IMG/VR virus record: IMGVR_UViG_3300033149_003380
Location: 1-45,094 of that record
DNA from: a virus
Length of the DNA stretch: 45,094 nt
Direction: 5' to 3' (one strand)
The notes beneath the pieces were generated by a model that worked only from the letters and a program-made list of their open reading frames with translations, was not told the origin of the DNA and did not search any database. The stretch's first letter is position 1. Every line of letters starts with the position of its first letter. The position numbers and the translations under genes were made by a program. Positions 17,185 to 23,421 of this stretch are shown in pieces.

Positions 17185-17205
17185 TTATCCACAGACTTAT
17201 CCACA
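17185..17205 (+). promoter_or_regulatory. Two perfect DnaA boxes
   Basis: TTATCCACA occurs at 17185-17193 and again at 17197-17205, 12 nt apart in the same direction, in the gap between the lysis module and the early genes. Both match the bacterial DnaA consensus exactly. They may recruit host DnaA for replication or control the adjacent promoter. Confidence 0.65.
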
Positions 17206-17212
17206 GATAGAC

Positions 17213-17241
17213 TTGACAAACTATTTTTCTTAAACCATACT
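17213..17241 (+). promoter_or_regulatory. Sigma-70-type promoter for the early region
   Basis: A perfect -35 TTGACA (17213-17218) and CATACT (17236-17241, 4 of 6) are separated by 17 nt, 8 nt downstream of the DnaA boxes. Transcription would start near 17248 and read the early operon. A GAGGAGGG follows at 17251 but no start codon is placed for it. Confidence 0.55.
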
Positions 17242-17319
17242 AAAATATATGAGGAGGGAGCTATTTACAATAAACGCACCTCACAACAATAGGCACTATA
17301 ACCTACTAATTTTTTATCT

Positions 17320-17345
17320 ATCGTAGTATTCACTACGATTTTATT
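17320..17345 (+). terminator. Hairpin with T tract abutting the first early gene
   Basis: ATCGTAGT pairs with ACTACGAT across a 4-nt loop, followed by TTTTATT and then directly the ATG at 17346. It has the form of an intrinsic terminator yet lies inside the leader of the early operon, so it may attenuate transcription. Confidence 0.5.
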
Positions 17346-17624
17346 ATGCCAGCAAAAGGAACCAAACTTACAGCACAAGCAAAAGAAAAAATTAGCAAAA
17401 CCCACAGAAATAATCAATATGCTAAGGGGTGTACTTGTTATGATGTTCACGTTGTAACAAAAGAAAATTCTGATTACTTAAGAATTATGAAAAAACAATT
17501 AAGCGCTAAAGAATATAAAAAGGTCGAAAAAAGATATATGCATCATATTAACTATCCTAATAGGGCATATCAAGAAGGGCTTACAGAAAGAGATATTAAA
17601 AAAATAACTCAATATGAAATTTAA
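17346..17624 (+). CDS. Small early protein, NUMOD3-like N-terminus
   Basis: 92 residues. The N-terminal GTKLTAQAKEKISKTHRNN resembles the NUMOD3 DNA-binding helix found beside homing nucleases, but no nuclease domain follows. The rest is basic and helical with a Cys pair (CTCYDV) and HHINYP. It is the first gene after the early promoter and attenuator-like hairpin and has no Shine-Dalgarno site. Its last codons overlap the next gene by 11 nt. A DNA-binding early regulator is possible. Confidence 0.5.
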   Translation: MPAKGTKLTAQAKEKISKTHRNNQYAKGCTCYDVHVVTKENSDYLRIMKKQLSAKEYKKVEKRYMHHINYPNRAYQEGLTERDIKKITQYEI

Positions 17625-17799
17625 ACTTCAAGCCATAGACGAAAAAAGCGACATAATTATTTATGAAGGACATTGTTATTCTCGCGAAGGATTAGAAGAA
17701 GAGCTGTTAAGAAAAATGGATAACGCCATACGAGAATATGTTAACAAAATTAATGACGAACTTCAAGCACTTGAAAAAGAATCTTTGCCAAAGATGTAA
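17614..17799 (+). CDS. Small early protein of unknown function
   Basis: 61 residues, overlapping the genes before (11 nt) and after. The N-terminal half has strands (MKFKLQAIDEKSDIIIYEGH) and the C-terminal half is an acidic helix (EEELLRKMDNAIREYVNKIN). No motif is diagnostic. Tight overlap supports it being real. Confidence 0.5.
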   Translation: MKFKLQAIDEKSDIIIYEGHCYSREGLEEELLRKMDNAIREYVNKINDELQALEKESLPKM

Positions 17800-17941
17800 T
17801 TGGCCATTAGCCGATAATGAAGAAAGGTGGTGCCATACGTGCTACCAAATTATTAAAGATGAGATGATTGATTGTGATATTGAATATCTAAGATTACAAG
17901 AATATGAGAACTCAAAAGAAAAAAGCACAATTAAGACGTAG
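17738..17941 (+). CDS. Small zinc-ribbon protein
   Basis: 67 residues with a clear zinc-knuckle pattern, CQRCNWPLADNEERWCHTCY (two CxxC pairs 12 residues apart), followed by an acidic helix. The start is uncertain: ATG 17738 overlaps the previous gene by 62 nt and ATG 17753 by 47 nt. It also overlaps the HNH gene by 38 nt. Such mini zinc ribbons are common in phage early regions and often bind nucleic acid or protein. Confidence 0.5.
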   Translation: MLTKLMTNFKHLKKNLCQRCNWPLADNEERWCHTCYQIIKDEMIDCDIEYLRLQEYENSKEKSTIKT

Positions 17942-18275
17942 AAACGATAAGCTTTGGGCTACTTTAATTTTAAAAAGAAATCCTAATTGTGAGGTATGTG
18001 GGAAAAAAGCAACTGACGCTCATCACTTTATTCCAAAAGGCCTTTCTTCTAAATTAAGATATTCGCGTAACAACGGAGTATCTCTTTGTAGAGGTTGTCA
18101 TTTTGCCTTACACACCAAATCAGATCCAACCATTGTTTCTACTATAATAGAAAAGAGAGGCAAAATATGGCTTAAAAAATTAAAGCAAATCAAAGGAAAA
18201 AAGCCATCTATTTCTACAAATACTATAAGGTGGTATGAGGAAACATATGAAAAACTTAAAAAATCCTATCATTAA
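17904..18275 (+). CDS. HNH-type nuclease, NinG-like
   Basis: 123 residues, basic. The core has CEVCGKKATDAHHFIPKG, then NNGVSLCRGCHFALH: two CxxC zinc pairs around a DAHH catalytic segment and a final HxxxH-like turn, as in HNH endonucleases and lambda NinG (Rap) recombination proteins. The N-terminus (LWATLILKRNP) also fits that group. In the early region it could act in recombination or replication-intermediate processing. It is not related to the intron-borne HNH gene at 32547 beyond the shared fold. Confidence 0.6.
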   Translation: MRTQKKKAQLRRRNDKLWATLILKRNPNCEVCGKKATDAHHFIPKGLSSKLRYSRNNGVSLCRGCHFALHTKSDPTIVSTIIEKRGKIWLKKLKQIKGKKPSISTNTIRWYEETYEKLKKSYH

Positions 18276-18420
18276 AACTAAATTACTGCGACTTATAGGC
18301 AAAGAAATGACTTCCTATGAGGATTTTCACGAATTTAATAAAGATTATGGAGATATATTAGAAGCACTAGAAGAATCAGCAGATGACTGGTGGTTTGAAT
18401 ATGTCTCTAAATTCAAATGA
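18235..18420 (+). CDS. Small acidic early protein
   Basis: 61 residues, starting inside the end of the HNH gene. AAGGTGG at 18226-18232 supports ATG 18235; ATG 18247 is an alternative with GAGGA upstream. The protein is helical, with an acidic Trp-rich end (EESADDWWFEYV). Its TGA forms an ATGA overlap with the next gene. The function is unknown. Confidence 0.5.
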   Translation: MRKHMKNLKNPIIKTKLLRLIGKEMTSYEDFHEFNKDYGDILEALEESADDWWFEYVSKFK

Positions 18421-18596
18421 AAGTAGTTATGCATATACCAACAGAACCCTATGGATATATGGAGGTGGAAATAGAAGGCACTCCCGAGGATATTGTGCGA
18501 CAATACTTTTTAATTAAAAACACTTGGAAAAAGGTCGAAGTTGAAGAATTGGAAAAGTCTAAATTAGAAGACGATCCATTTAAGGTTATTAAATAA
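18417..18596 (+). CDS. Small acidic protein of unknown function
   Basis: 59 residues beginning in an ATGA overlap: MKVVMHIPTEPYGYMEVEIE, then an acidic helix and a short C-terminal strand ending KVIK. Its beta-then-helix form and tight coupling on both sides (the next ATG is 1 nt after the stop) make it credible. No family is recognised. Confidence 0.6.
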   Translation: MKVVMHIPTEPYGYMEVEIEGTPEDIVRQYFLIKNTWKKVEVEELEKSKLEDDPFKVIK

Positions 18597-18597
18597 T

Positions 18598-18939
18598 ATG
18601 ACTACTAGAACCATAAAAACCCTAAAACATAAAATGGTAAACACTCAATATGGAGAAAAAGCTAAATGGTTAATAACTTTTGAAGAAAGCCCAAATCAAT
18701 TAATTGATAGTTTTGTAGGTAATTGGAATAAGAACTGGAAAATAGGCACAAAAATAGAAATAAAGCCAGAACAAATTCAATCTAGGCAATGGGAGGGTAA
18801 AACATATTATACCCTTAAAGCCCCGCCAGAGGCTCGTTTTGGGGGTGTTAGCAAAGAAGCTTTTGATATTTTAGTTGAAAGGGTTGATACCATAGAGAAA
18901 ACCCTTAAAGAACGATGGAATGCGGAACTAAACGGATGA
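18598..18939 (+). CDS. OB-fold-like protein, possible single-stranded DNA-binding protein
   Basis: 113 residues. The central part reads like an OB fold: KAKWLITFEE strand, a W-rich turn (GNWNKNWKIGTKIEI), a basic strand and WEGKTYYTLKAP, followed by a helical C-terminus (FDILVERVDTIEKTLKERW) that may form a coiled coil. Similar short proteins in early phage regions act as single-stranded DNA-binding proteins, and it lies close upstream of the replication-initiator-like gene. No acidic C-terminal tail is present, so the call is tentative. Confidence 0.4.
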   Translation: MTTRTIKTLKHKMVNTQYGEKAKWLITFEESPNQLIDSFVGNWNKNWKIGTKIEIKPEQIQSRQWEGKTYYTLKAPPEARFGGVSKEAFDILVERVDTIEKTLKERWNAELNG

Positions 18940-19274
18940 CAATTAGAAATATGATAGCTGAGCGTAGAGATAGGATTTTATCAAGCAAACCAATAAGCAA
19001 AGATGAGTTGGCAAATATTGGCATAGAATTGGCAACTTTACTGGTAAATGTTGGTCAAAACTGCGCAAAACTTGAACAAAAAGCGTATAATTATAAGAAA
19101 AAACGGATGCAAAACGGAAACTTTTCGGACGCAAAAGCGGAAACATTTATGCGCTCCTCAAACCACTGGCGAGCATTCCGTGAAGCTAAAATCCTCTATG
19201 AAACCACTCAAGAGCTCATAAGAATGATAAAAACCAAAATAAAAGATGTAACTTTTGAGTTAGAAAATTTATAA
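18936..19274 (+). CDS. Helical early protein of unknown function
   Basis: 112 residues from ATG 18936, which overlaps the previous stop as ATGA; an earlier in-frame ATG (18915) is less likely. It is fully helical and basic, with heptad-like patterns (ELATLLVNVGQNCAKLEQKAYNY). It might form a dimeric coiled coil. There is no known domain. Its coupling to the OB-fold-like gene suggests they act together. Confidence 0.5.
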   Translation: MTIRNMIAERRDRILSSKPISKDELANIGIELATLLVNVGQNCAKLEQKAYNYKKKRMQNGNFSDAKAETFMRSSNHWRAFREAKILYETTQELIRMIKTKIKDVTFELENL

Positions 19275-19308
19275 AAGTTGCAAAAAAGTGAAAAAAAAGT
19301 GAAAAAAA

Positions 19309-19425
19309 ATGAAATTTTTTGAAATAATTTGGTTAACTTTGGCAATTATCGGTTTAGTGTTCTGTTTTGCCATATTTTTCATGGGAGCGGTTGCTTTCAT
19401 CCTAATTATTGGCACGCTTTTTTAG
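19309..19425 (+). CDS. 38-residue hydrophobic membrane peptide
   Basis: MKFFEIIWLTLAIIGLVFCF and a further hydrophobic stretch ending GTLF: about 30 consecutive hydrophobic residues, enough for one long or two short membrane passes. The start region is an A-rich run with three similar GTG/ATG-AAAA starts, so the exact start is uncertain. It lies just upstream of a good promoter. Confidence 0.4.
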   Translation: MKFFEIIWLTLAIIGLVFCFAIFFMGAVAFILIIGTLF

Positions 19426-19429
19426 GCGG

Positions 19430-19458
19430 TTGACTTATATTATAAAATTTAGTCTAAT
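19430..19458 (+). promoter_or_regulatory. Promoter for the replication-initiator gene
   Basis: TTGACT (19430-19435) and TCTAAT (19453-19458) are separated by 17 nt; each matches 5 of 6 consensus bases. Transcription would start near 19465, 12 nt before the ATG at 19477, giving a very short leader. Confidence 0.6.
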
Positions 19459-19476
19459 TATAAATTTGAAGCTAAT

Positions 19477-19896
19477 ATGAAGTATATTTCCATTGTTGAT
19501 TGGGACAAATACCAACATTATAAAAAGGAATATAGGGAGGGAATTAGGAGGATGAGTTGGATAAAATTTTATCCACAGGTTATTGACAGTGAGAAGATTT
19601 GGCCCCTCTCACACGACATGAGGTACATATACTTTGCCCTTTTGCTACTATCATCCCGCAAAAATAACTATATCCCCTATAATTTAAGGTATATTAAAGA
19701 AAGGATTTGTCATCACAAATATAACATCATGCGTTTAGAAAAGACAATAATTAGCTTGAAAAACGCTGGTTTAATAAGGATTATTGGTAGCAAGAGTATA
19801 CCAAAAAAATACCAATCTGCTACCTTAGATAAGATAAGAATAGATAAGATAAGAATATATAAGAAAAATTTATTAAATAAAATTAAAATAACTTAA
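19477..19896 (+). CDS. Replication initiator/replisome-organizer-like winged-helix protein
   Basis: 139 residues. The segment MSWIKFYPQVIDSEKIWPLSHDMRYIYFALLLLSSRKNN and what follows to LISLKNAGLI matches the N-terminal winged helix of phage replisome organizers and lambda O-type proteins, which bind repeats in their own gene and load helicase. The C-terminus is short and basic (KIRIDKIRIYKK), encoded by the tandem repeat at 19828-19857, and lacks a DnaD/loader domain. A DnaA box (19569-19577) also lies inside the gene. It has its own promoter. The call rests on fold style and position. Confidence 0.45.
   Translation: MKYISIVDWDKYQHYKKEYREGIRRMSWIKFYPQVIDSEKIWPLSHDMRYIYFALLLLSSRKNNYIPYNLRYIKERICHHKYNIMRLEKTIISLKNAGLIRIIGSKSIPKKYQSATLDKIRIDKIRIYKKNLLNKIKIT
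19828..19857 (+). repeat. Two tandem 15-bp repeats, iteron-like
   Basis: GATAAGATAAGAATA occurs twice back to back near the 3' end of the initiator-like gene and is followed by a 50-nt stretch that is nearly all A/T. Iterons plus an AT-rich unwinding zone inside the initiator gene is the arrangement of lambda-type origins. Confidence 0.6.
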
Positions 19897-19902
19897 TTAT
19901 TT

Positions 19903-20319
19903 ATGTTTTTCTTTCAACTAAATAAGACTTTTATATTTTTATTACTAGTAATTATTTTATTGTTATTATTAATATTAGCCGCCACGCTTAAAAATGTGGT
20001 AGTGGTTGAAAACCTACAAGCTAAAATCTCTCCAATAGAAAAAATTTATTTCGCTAGAGTTACTGCCTATTCGCCGATGGAAACTTGCGGTCCTTGTATA
20101 ATGGCAAGCGGAAGATATGTTTATATAGGGGCTATTGCTTGTCCAAGGGCCATTCCATTGGGCACAAAGGTCGAAATAGGCGGAACTCTTTATACTTGTG
20201 AAGACAGAACAGCATTATGGCTAGAGCAACAAAGAGGACCAACTTTTGATATTTTTATGTGGAGATATAAAGATGCGTTAAATTTCGGCTCTCAGAGGAT
20301 TTTAGTACGCGAACTATGA
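19903..20319 (+). CDS. 3D-domain cell-wall protein with membrane anchor
   Basis: 138 residues. Residues 8-28 form one uncleaved-looking membrane helix (FIFLLLVIILLLLLILAA). Residues 48-138 form a 3D domain (double-psi barrel, MltA/RlpA-like) with the three conserved Asp: D101 in CEDRTAL, D116 in PTFDIFM and D124 in YKDAL. Start and end motifs are ARVTAYSP and GSQRILVREL. Cys 62, 65, 80 and 99 could form disulfides outside the cell. 3D proteins cut or bind peptidoglycan glycan strands. An early-region location, away from the lysis genes, suggests action on the host wall early or superinfection interference. Confidence 0.7.
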   Translation: MFFFQLNKTFIFLLLVIILLLLLILAATLKNVVVVENLQAKISPIEKIYFARVTAYSPMETCGPCIMASGRYVYIGAIACPRAIPLGTKVEIGGTLYTCEDRTALWLEQQRGPTFDIFMWRYKDALNFGSQRILVREL

Positions 20320-20493
20320 TATGGGTATCGCCTGCCCCTAAAAATGCGACAGAACGCAAAATTTGAGCAATGAGAGCATATTATTTAACATTAAAGGTCG
20401 GTTAAAAAACAACTTAATTAAAAAATAAGGAAATCATCAAAGAAGAAAAGGAAAATAAATAAATTAACCAACAATTAAGTTTGTTAAAAAAAT
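20320..20493 (+). other. Intergenic stretch without a supported gene
   Basis: 174 nt with no frame longer than about 11 codons that carries a credible ribosome site. There is a short AAGGAAA-rich stretch near 20430-20455. Nothing else is recognised. Confidence 0.5.
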
Positions 20494-21070
20494 ATGAGCA
20501 AGAAGTACAAGATAACCCAGACTACAAAAAAAATATGGCGATTTAACTCTCTATCAAATAGAGGCATTAAAAGATTTCGCCAATGTTAAAAAAGGTGAGA
20601 AAGGAGGGTATATTGAAAAAGAGGATAACTTAAGCCAAGATGGTGACTCTTGGGTTTCTGGGAATGCTAGGGTTTCTGATGATGCCAAGGTTTTTGATAA
20701 CGCCAAGGTTTATGGCGACGCTGAGGTTTTTGGCGACGCTGAGGTTTCTGGGAATGCTGAGGTTTTTGGCGACGCTTGGGTTTGTGGGAGTGCTGAGGTT
20801 TATGGGAGTGCTAGGGTTTATGGAGACGCTGAGGTTTATGGAGATGCCAAGATTTTTGAAAGCTTGAAACTAGTAGGAGGACGTTTTTATCACACAAAAG
20901 AAATATCAGAAGAAATAGAAAAGATTAAATTAGACGATAATTATGAAATTCTGTGTAGTGAACCAAAATTAAAAGAAAAGGAGGAAGAAAGATTAGAAGA
21001 AATGATAGAAATTGACGGGAAAAAAGTATCTAAACAAACAATTAAAGAAGCGTTGAGGAATTACTTATGA
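20494..21070 (+). pseudogene. Left-handed beta-helix (hexapeptide-repeat) protein, frameshifted at an A8 tract
   Basis: ATG 20494 starts MSKKYKITQTTKK, then the frame runs into a stop at 20589. The frame continuing YGDLTLYQIEALKDFANVKK begins at 20534, immediately after eight A residues (20526-20533), and stays open to 21070. The join restores the phage protein type that starts 'YRIKALRDF-VKKGDLGGYIEKE' and continues with hexapeptide repeats (about a dozen units such as GNARVS, GDAEVF, GDAEVY), a left-handed beta-helix. The C-terminus is acidic and helical. One extra A (or assembly error) separates the parts; polymerase slippage on A8 could also restore the frame. Joined product about 191 residues. 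Confidence 0.75.
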
Positions 21071-21088
21071 TTACTAAAAGGAAAATAA

Positions 21089-21298
21089 ATGATTATAATT
21101 GAAATTTTAGCTTCATTAGGAGTAATTGTCAGTTTCTTGTTAATATCTTTTAAAGAGAAGCTTGGCTTCCTAATAGGTATATTGGCTCAGACATTATGGA
21201 TCCTTTACGGAATTTATTATCATCAATGGGCTTTTACCATAATGAGCATATTCTTGTTTGGAGTTTGTGTCTGGGGCTATATTAATTGGAGCAAATAA
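21089..21298 (+). CDS. Small three-helix membrane protein (PnuC-like segment)
   Basis: 69 residues with three hydrophobic helices: about 2-19, 25-42 and 46-66. The pattern GFLIGILAQTLWILYGIYY followed by FGVCVWGYINW is reminiscent of half of a PnuC-type nicotinamide riboside transporter, whose Trp-rich repeats look similar. Phages often carry such short membrane proteins beside NAD-salvage genes, but none is visible here. AAAAGGAAAA precedes the ATG. Treat as an unknown membrane protein with weak PnuC resemblance. Confidence 0.5.
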   Translation: MIIIEILASLGVIVSFLLISFKEKLGFLIGILAQTLWILYGIYYHQWAFTIMSIFLFGVCVWGYINWSK

Positions 21299-21302
21299 AC
21301 TT

Positions 21303-21506
21303 ATGAAAGAAGATAATTGGGAAGAAGAACTCGATGAATTGATAGGAGCATTAATCAAGGATGTTCATTTTGAACGCACTTATCCAGCCCATACAGCTTA
21401 TTATCAGATTGATCTTAATGCTCTTAAAAGGAAACTTAGAAAGGTTTTAACTCAAGTCAAAGCCCAAGCCAAGAAAGATTTAATTAAAAAAATTAAGAAA
21501 TTATGA
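21303..21506 (+). CDS. Small charged helical protein of unknown function
   Basis: 67 residues from ATG 21303, the first ATG after the previous stop. It has an acidic N-terminal helix (EDNWEEELDELIGALIKD) and a strongly basic C-terminus (KRKLRKVLTQVKAQAKKDL). The stop overlaps the HAD gene start as ATGA. No family recognised. Confidence 0.55.
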   Translation: MKEDNWEEELDELIGALIKDVHFERTYPAHTAYYQIDLNALKRKLRKVLTQVKAQAKKDLIKKIKKL

Positions 21507-21835
21507 ACCAACCACTAAAAGACGAAGACCTTAAATGGGCATCAGTAGATTTAGATCAGACGCTAGCAACCTCAAAATATCCCAAATTTGAACTAGGAAA
21601 ACCCATTAAAGGAGCAAAAAAAGCATTAGAAAAACTAACAGAAGATGGTTGGAAAATAATTATTTATACATCAAGAGGATGGTCGGATTACGACAAAATA
21701 GAAAAATGGTTAATTAAACACAAAATCCCCTTTAGAAGAATAGTATGTGGAAAGCTATTTGCCAGATATTACATAGACGATAGGGCAATAGAATTTAGGG
21801 GTGATTGGAACGAGGTTTTAGATAAAATATTATGA
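21503..21835 (+). CDS. HAD-superfamily phosphatase
   Basis: 110 residues. HAD motifs are in order: motif I VDLDQTLAT (Asp16 nucleophile, Asp18), motif II IIIYTSRG (Thr56/Ser57), Lys84, and motif IV ARYYIDDRAIEF (Asp92, Asp93). There is no cap domain, as in compact phage nucleotide or polynucleotide 3'-phosphatases. The substrate is probably a nucleotide or nucleic-acid end, by analogy with small phage HADs; the sequence does not decide. It is coupled on both sides through ATGA overlaps. Confidence 0.75.
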   Translation: MNQPLKDEDLKWASVDLDQTLATSKYPKFELGKPIKGAKKALEKLTEDGWKIIIYTSRGWSDYDKIEKWLIKHKIPFRRIVCGKLFARYYIDDRAIEFRGDWNEVLDKIL

Positions 21836-22182
21836 CCACTAAAAAGAAAACAAGTAAAAAGAAAAAGGACAGAACAAAACCTACCCATATAATGACAGAC
21901 AAGGGACTTGAAGAATTGCCTCTTAAAAAGTTTTATAAAAATTCTATGACAAAACTACAACAATTAACCAAAAAAGAGCTAAGAATTAAAAAAGGATTGG
22001 TGTTATGTGAGAATTGTGATACTCCAGCAAGTTGGGAGCATTCCATAGCTTGTGGGTGGGTTGGATGTTCTCCTTGTATTTTGGGCGAAAGCAAAAGCTT
22101 TGATATAGAAGACTTAATTGCCGAAGAATATATTAGCGACTTTTTAGAAGAATTTAATGAAATAAATAAAAAACATGATTGA
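21832..22182 (+). CDS. Lys-rich protein with a Cys-rich zinc-binding-like core
   Basis: 116 residues. The first 20 residues are almost all Lys and Thr. The core CENCDTPASWEHSIACGWVGCSPC has five Cys and a His spaced like a zinc ribbon or treble clef. The C-terminus is acidic and helical. A nucleic-acid-binding role is plausible from the basic tail plus the metal site. It is coupled to the HAD gene (ATGA) and overlaps the next gene by 8 nt. Confidence 0.55.
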   Translation: MTTKKKTSKKKKDRTKPTHIMTDKGLEELPLKKFYKNSMTKLQQLTKKELRIKKGLVLCENCDTPASWEHSIACGWVGCSPCILGESKSFDIEDLIAEEYISDFLEEFNEINKKHD

Positions 22183-22438
22183 TTGGTCAAAAAATCCACT
22201 AAGACAAATAAACACTATAAAATCCAATGAGAAAAAGATTATAATAATCGCTGGACACAGATTGGAGTTTGAAAACTACCTAAACCAGCGAGGGTTAACA
22301 GATTCTGAGGCGTTGTATGGCTGGTGTGATGAAGTAATGGCGGGCGTAGAAGCCAAGGATGTCATTACGATAGGAACTTGGTATGAAGATGATAAGAATT
22401 ACGATTTATTAGAATTTGCCAAAACAAGAATAAGATAA
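22175..22438 (+). CDS. Small conserved-looking phage protein
   Basis: 87 residues, alpha/beta, with an N-terminal strand KKIIIIAGHRLEFENYL and a later segment DVITIGTWYEDDKNYDLLEFAK. The layout (strand, acidic/aromatic helix, strand, helix) looks globular and well packed. I do not recognise the family. It lies 2 nt before the adenine methyltransferase gene. Confidence 0.5.
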   Translation: MIDWSKNPLRQINTIKSNEKKIIIIAGHRLEFENYLNQRGLTDSEALYGWCDEVMAGVEAKDVITIGTWYEDDKNYDLLEFAKTRIR

Positions 22439-22440
22439 TT

Positions 22441-23037
22441 ATGAAAGATTGGACTGGAAATAAAACCTCTTCAATAACCACAGGCGGATTTCACAATAAT
22501 TCAAAGCACGAAAGAGAAAAGCATGATTTTTATGCTACCAATCCAACAGCATTAGAAGAGTTATTAAAGAGAGAGAAATTTGAGAATGTATGGGAATGTG
22601 CGTGTGGGCTGGGACACTTGTCAGATGTTTTGAAAAAACACAACATACATGGAAAATCAAGTGATTTAATTGATAGGGGATATGGAGAACAAATAGATTT
22701 TCTAAAACACAAAATTGATTGGGATGGTGATATTATTACTAATCCACCATATAGGCAAGCAACAGAATTTGTTTATAAGGCATTGAATACTTTAAAAATA
22801 GGAAGGAGAGTGGCAATGATTTTTCCTCAAAGATATTTATCAAGCAAAACAAGATTTAAATTATTTACAAGATTTCCACCACAATTTGTATATGCCTTTA
22901 GTGGACGAGTATCTTGTGCTTTAAATGGAGATTTTAAAATTCATTCCAATTCGGCAGCGGTGAAACAATTTTGCGGTGGATTGGAGATAAAGAACAAAAC
23001 AAACTTTTATGACAAAACTCCAAGAACTAAAAAATAA
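22441..23037 (+). CDS. Dam-like adenine-N6 DNA methyltransferase, C-terminus frameshifted
   Basis: 198 residues. Family motifs: HDFYATNPTALEELL, SAM-binding motif ECACGLGHL (52-60), SSDLIDRGYG, catalytic NPPY (101-104), and FPQRYLSSKTRFKLF through CALNGDF. After NGDF (about residue 165) the frame loses the family ending (YAWFVW...G-GEP-I-WI). The +2 frame from 22941 encodes QFGSGETILRWIGDKEQNK and stops at 23012 in an ATGA overlap with the next ATG. That overlap is the norm in this operon, so it is probably the ancestral end. An indel with loss of about 12-14 codons likely occurred near 22935. The SAM and catalytic core is intact; activity is uncertain. Confidence 0.75.
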   Translation: MKDWTGNKTSSITTGGFHNNSKHEREKHDFYATNPTALEELLKREKFENVWECACGLGHLSDVLKKHNIHGKSSDLIDRGYGEQIDFLKHKIDWDGDIITNPPYRQATEFVYKALNTLKIGRRVAMIFPQRYLSSKTRFKLFTRFPPQFVYAFSGRVSCALNGDFKIHSNSAAVKQFCGGLEIKNKTNFYDKTPRTKK

Positions 23038-23401
23038 AATAAATGAAGCTGTGCCCGAGATTTTAGAATTGAAGTTTGGGTGTAGGATAAAAAGTTATTG
23101 TTATCCAGATACAGATATTGTTATTGATGATGCCATAGAAATAGACAGCTTGGTTGGTGGAAAGTATGCCACACACGAGAGAGATAATATAGAAATCCTT
23201 GGCAGACCAATAACCCTTGAAGATGTTTTGGTGGCGATAGAAAAACAACACGAGGTTATATTAACAGTGGTAAAAAATGATAATGGAACTCACATTACTA
23301 ATGAATTTGCCGAAGTTTTAAGGTCTTGGAAATGGGGTAAACCCCTATCCCAACAACCAAAAGAAACAATAGGTTTCTTATATAACTTACTTTGTAAATA
23401 A
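23009..23401 (+). CDS. Phage protein of unknown function
   Basis: 130 residues, globular alpha/beta. The central ERDNIEILGRPITLEDVLVAI segment is a type I associate with a widespread uncharacterised phage family, but I cannot name a function. A basic/aromatic C-terminus (LRSWKWGKPLSQQPKETIGF) follows. Its ATG overlaps the presumed ancestral stop of the methyltransferase frame, implying they were cotranslated. Confidence 0.55.
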   Translation: MTKLQELKNKINEAVPEILELKFGCRIKSYCYPDTDIVIDDAIEIDSLVGGKYATHERDNIEILGRPITLEDVLVAIEKQHEVILTVVKNDNGTHITNEFAEVLRSWKWGKPLSQQPKETIGFLYNLLCK

Positions 23402-23421
23402 AATCACATAGGAGGTGAGAG

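Noticed and set aside
20640-20867. A 75-codon rightward frame rich in Leu, Phe, Met and Gly
   Set aside because: It is the out-of-frame reading of the hexapeptide repeat DNA; the true frame encodes the beta-helix units.
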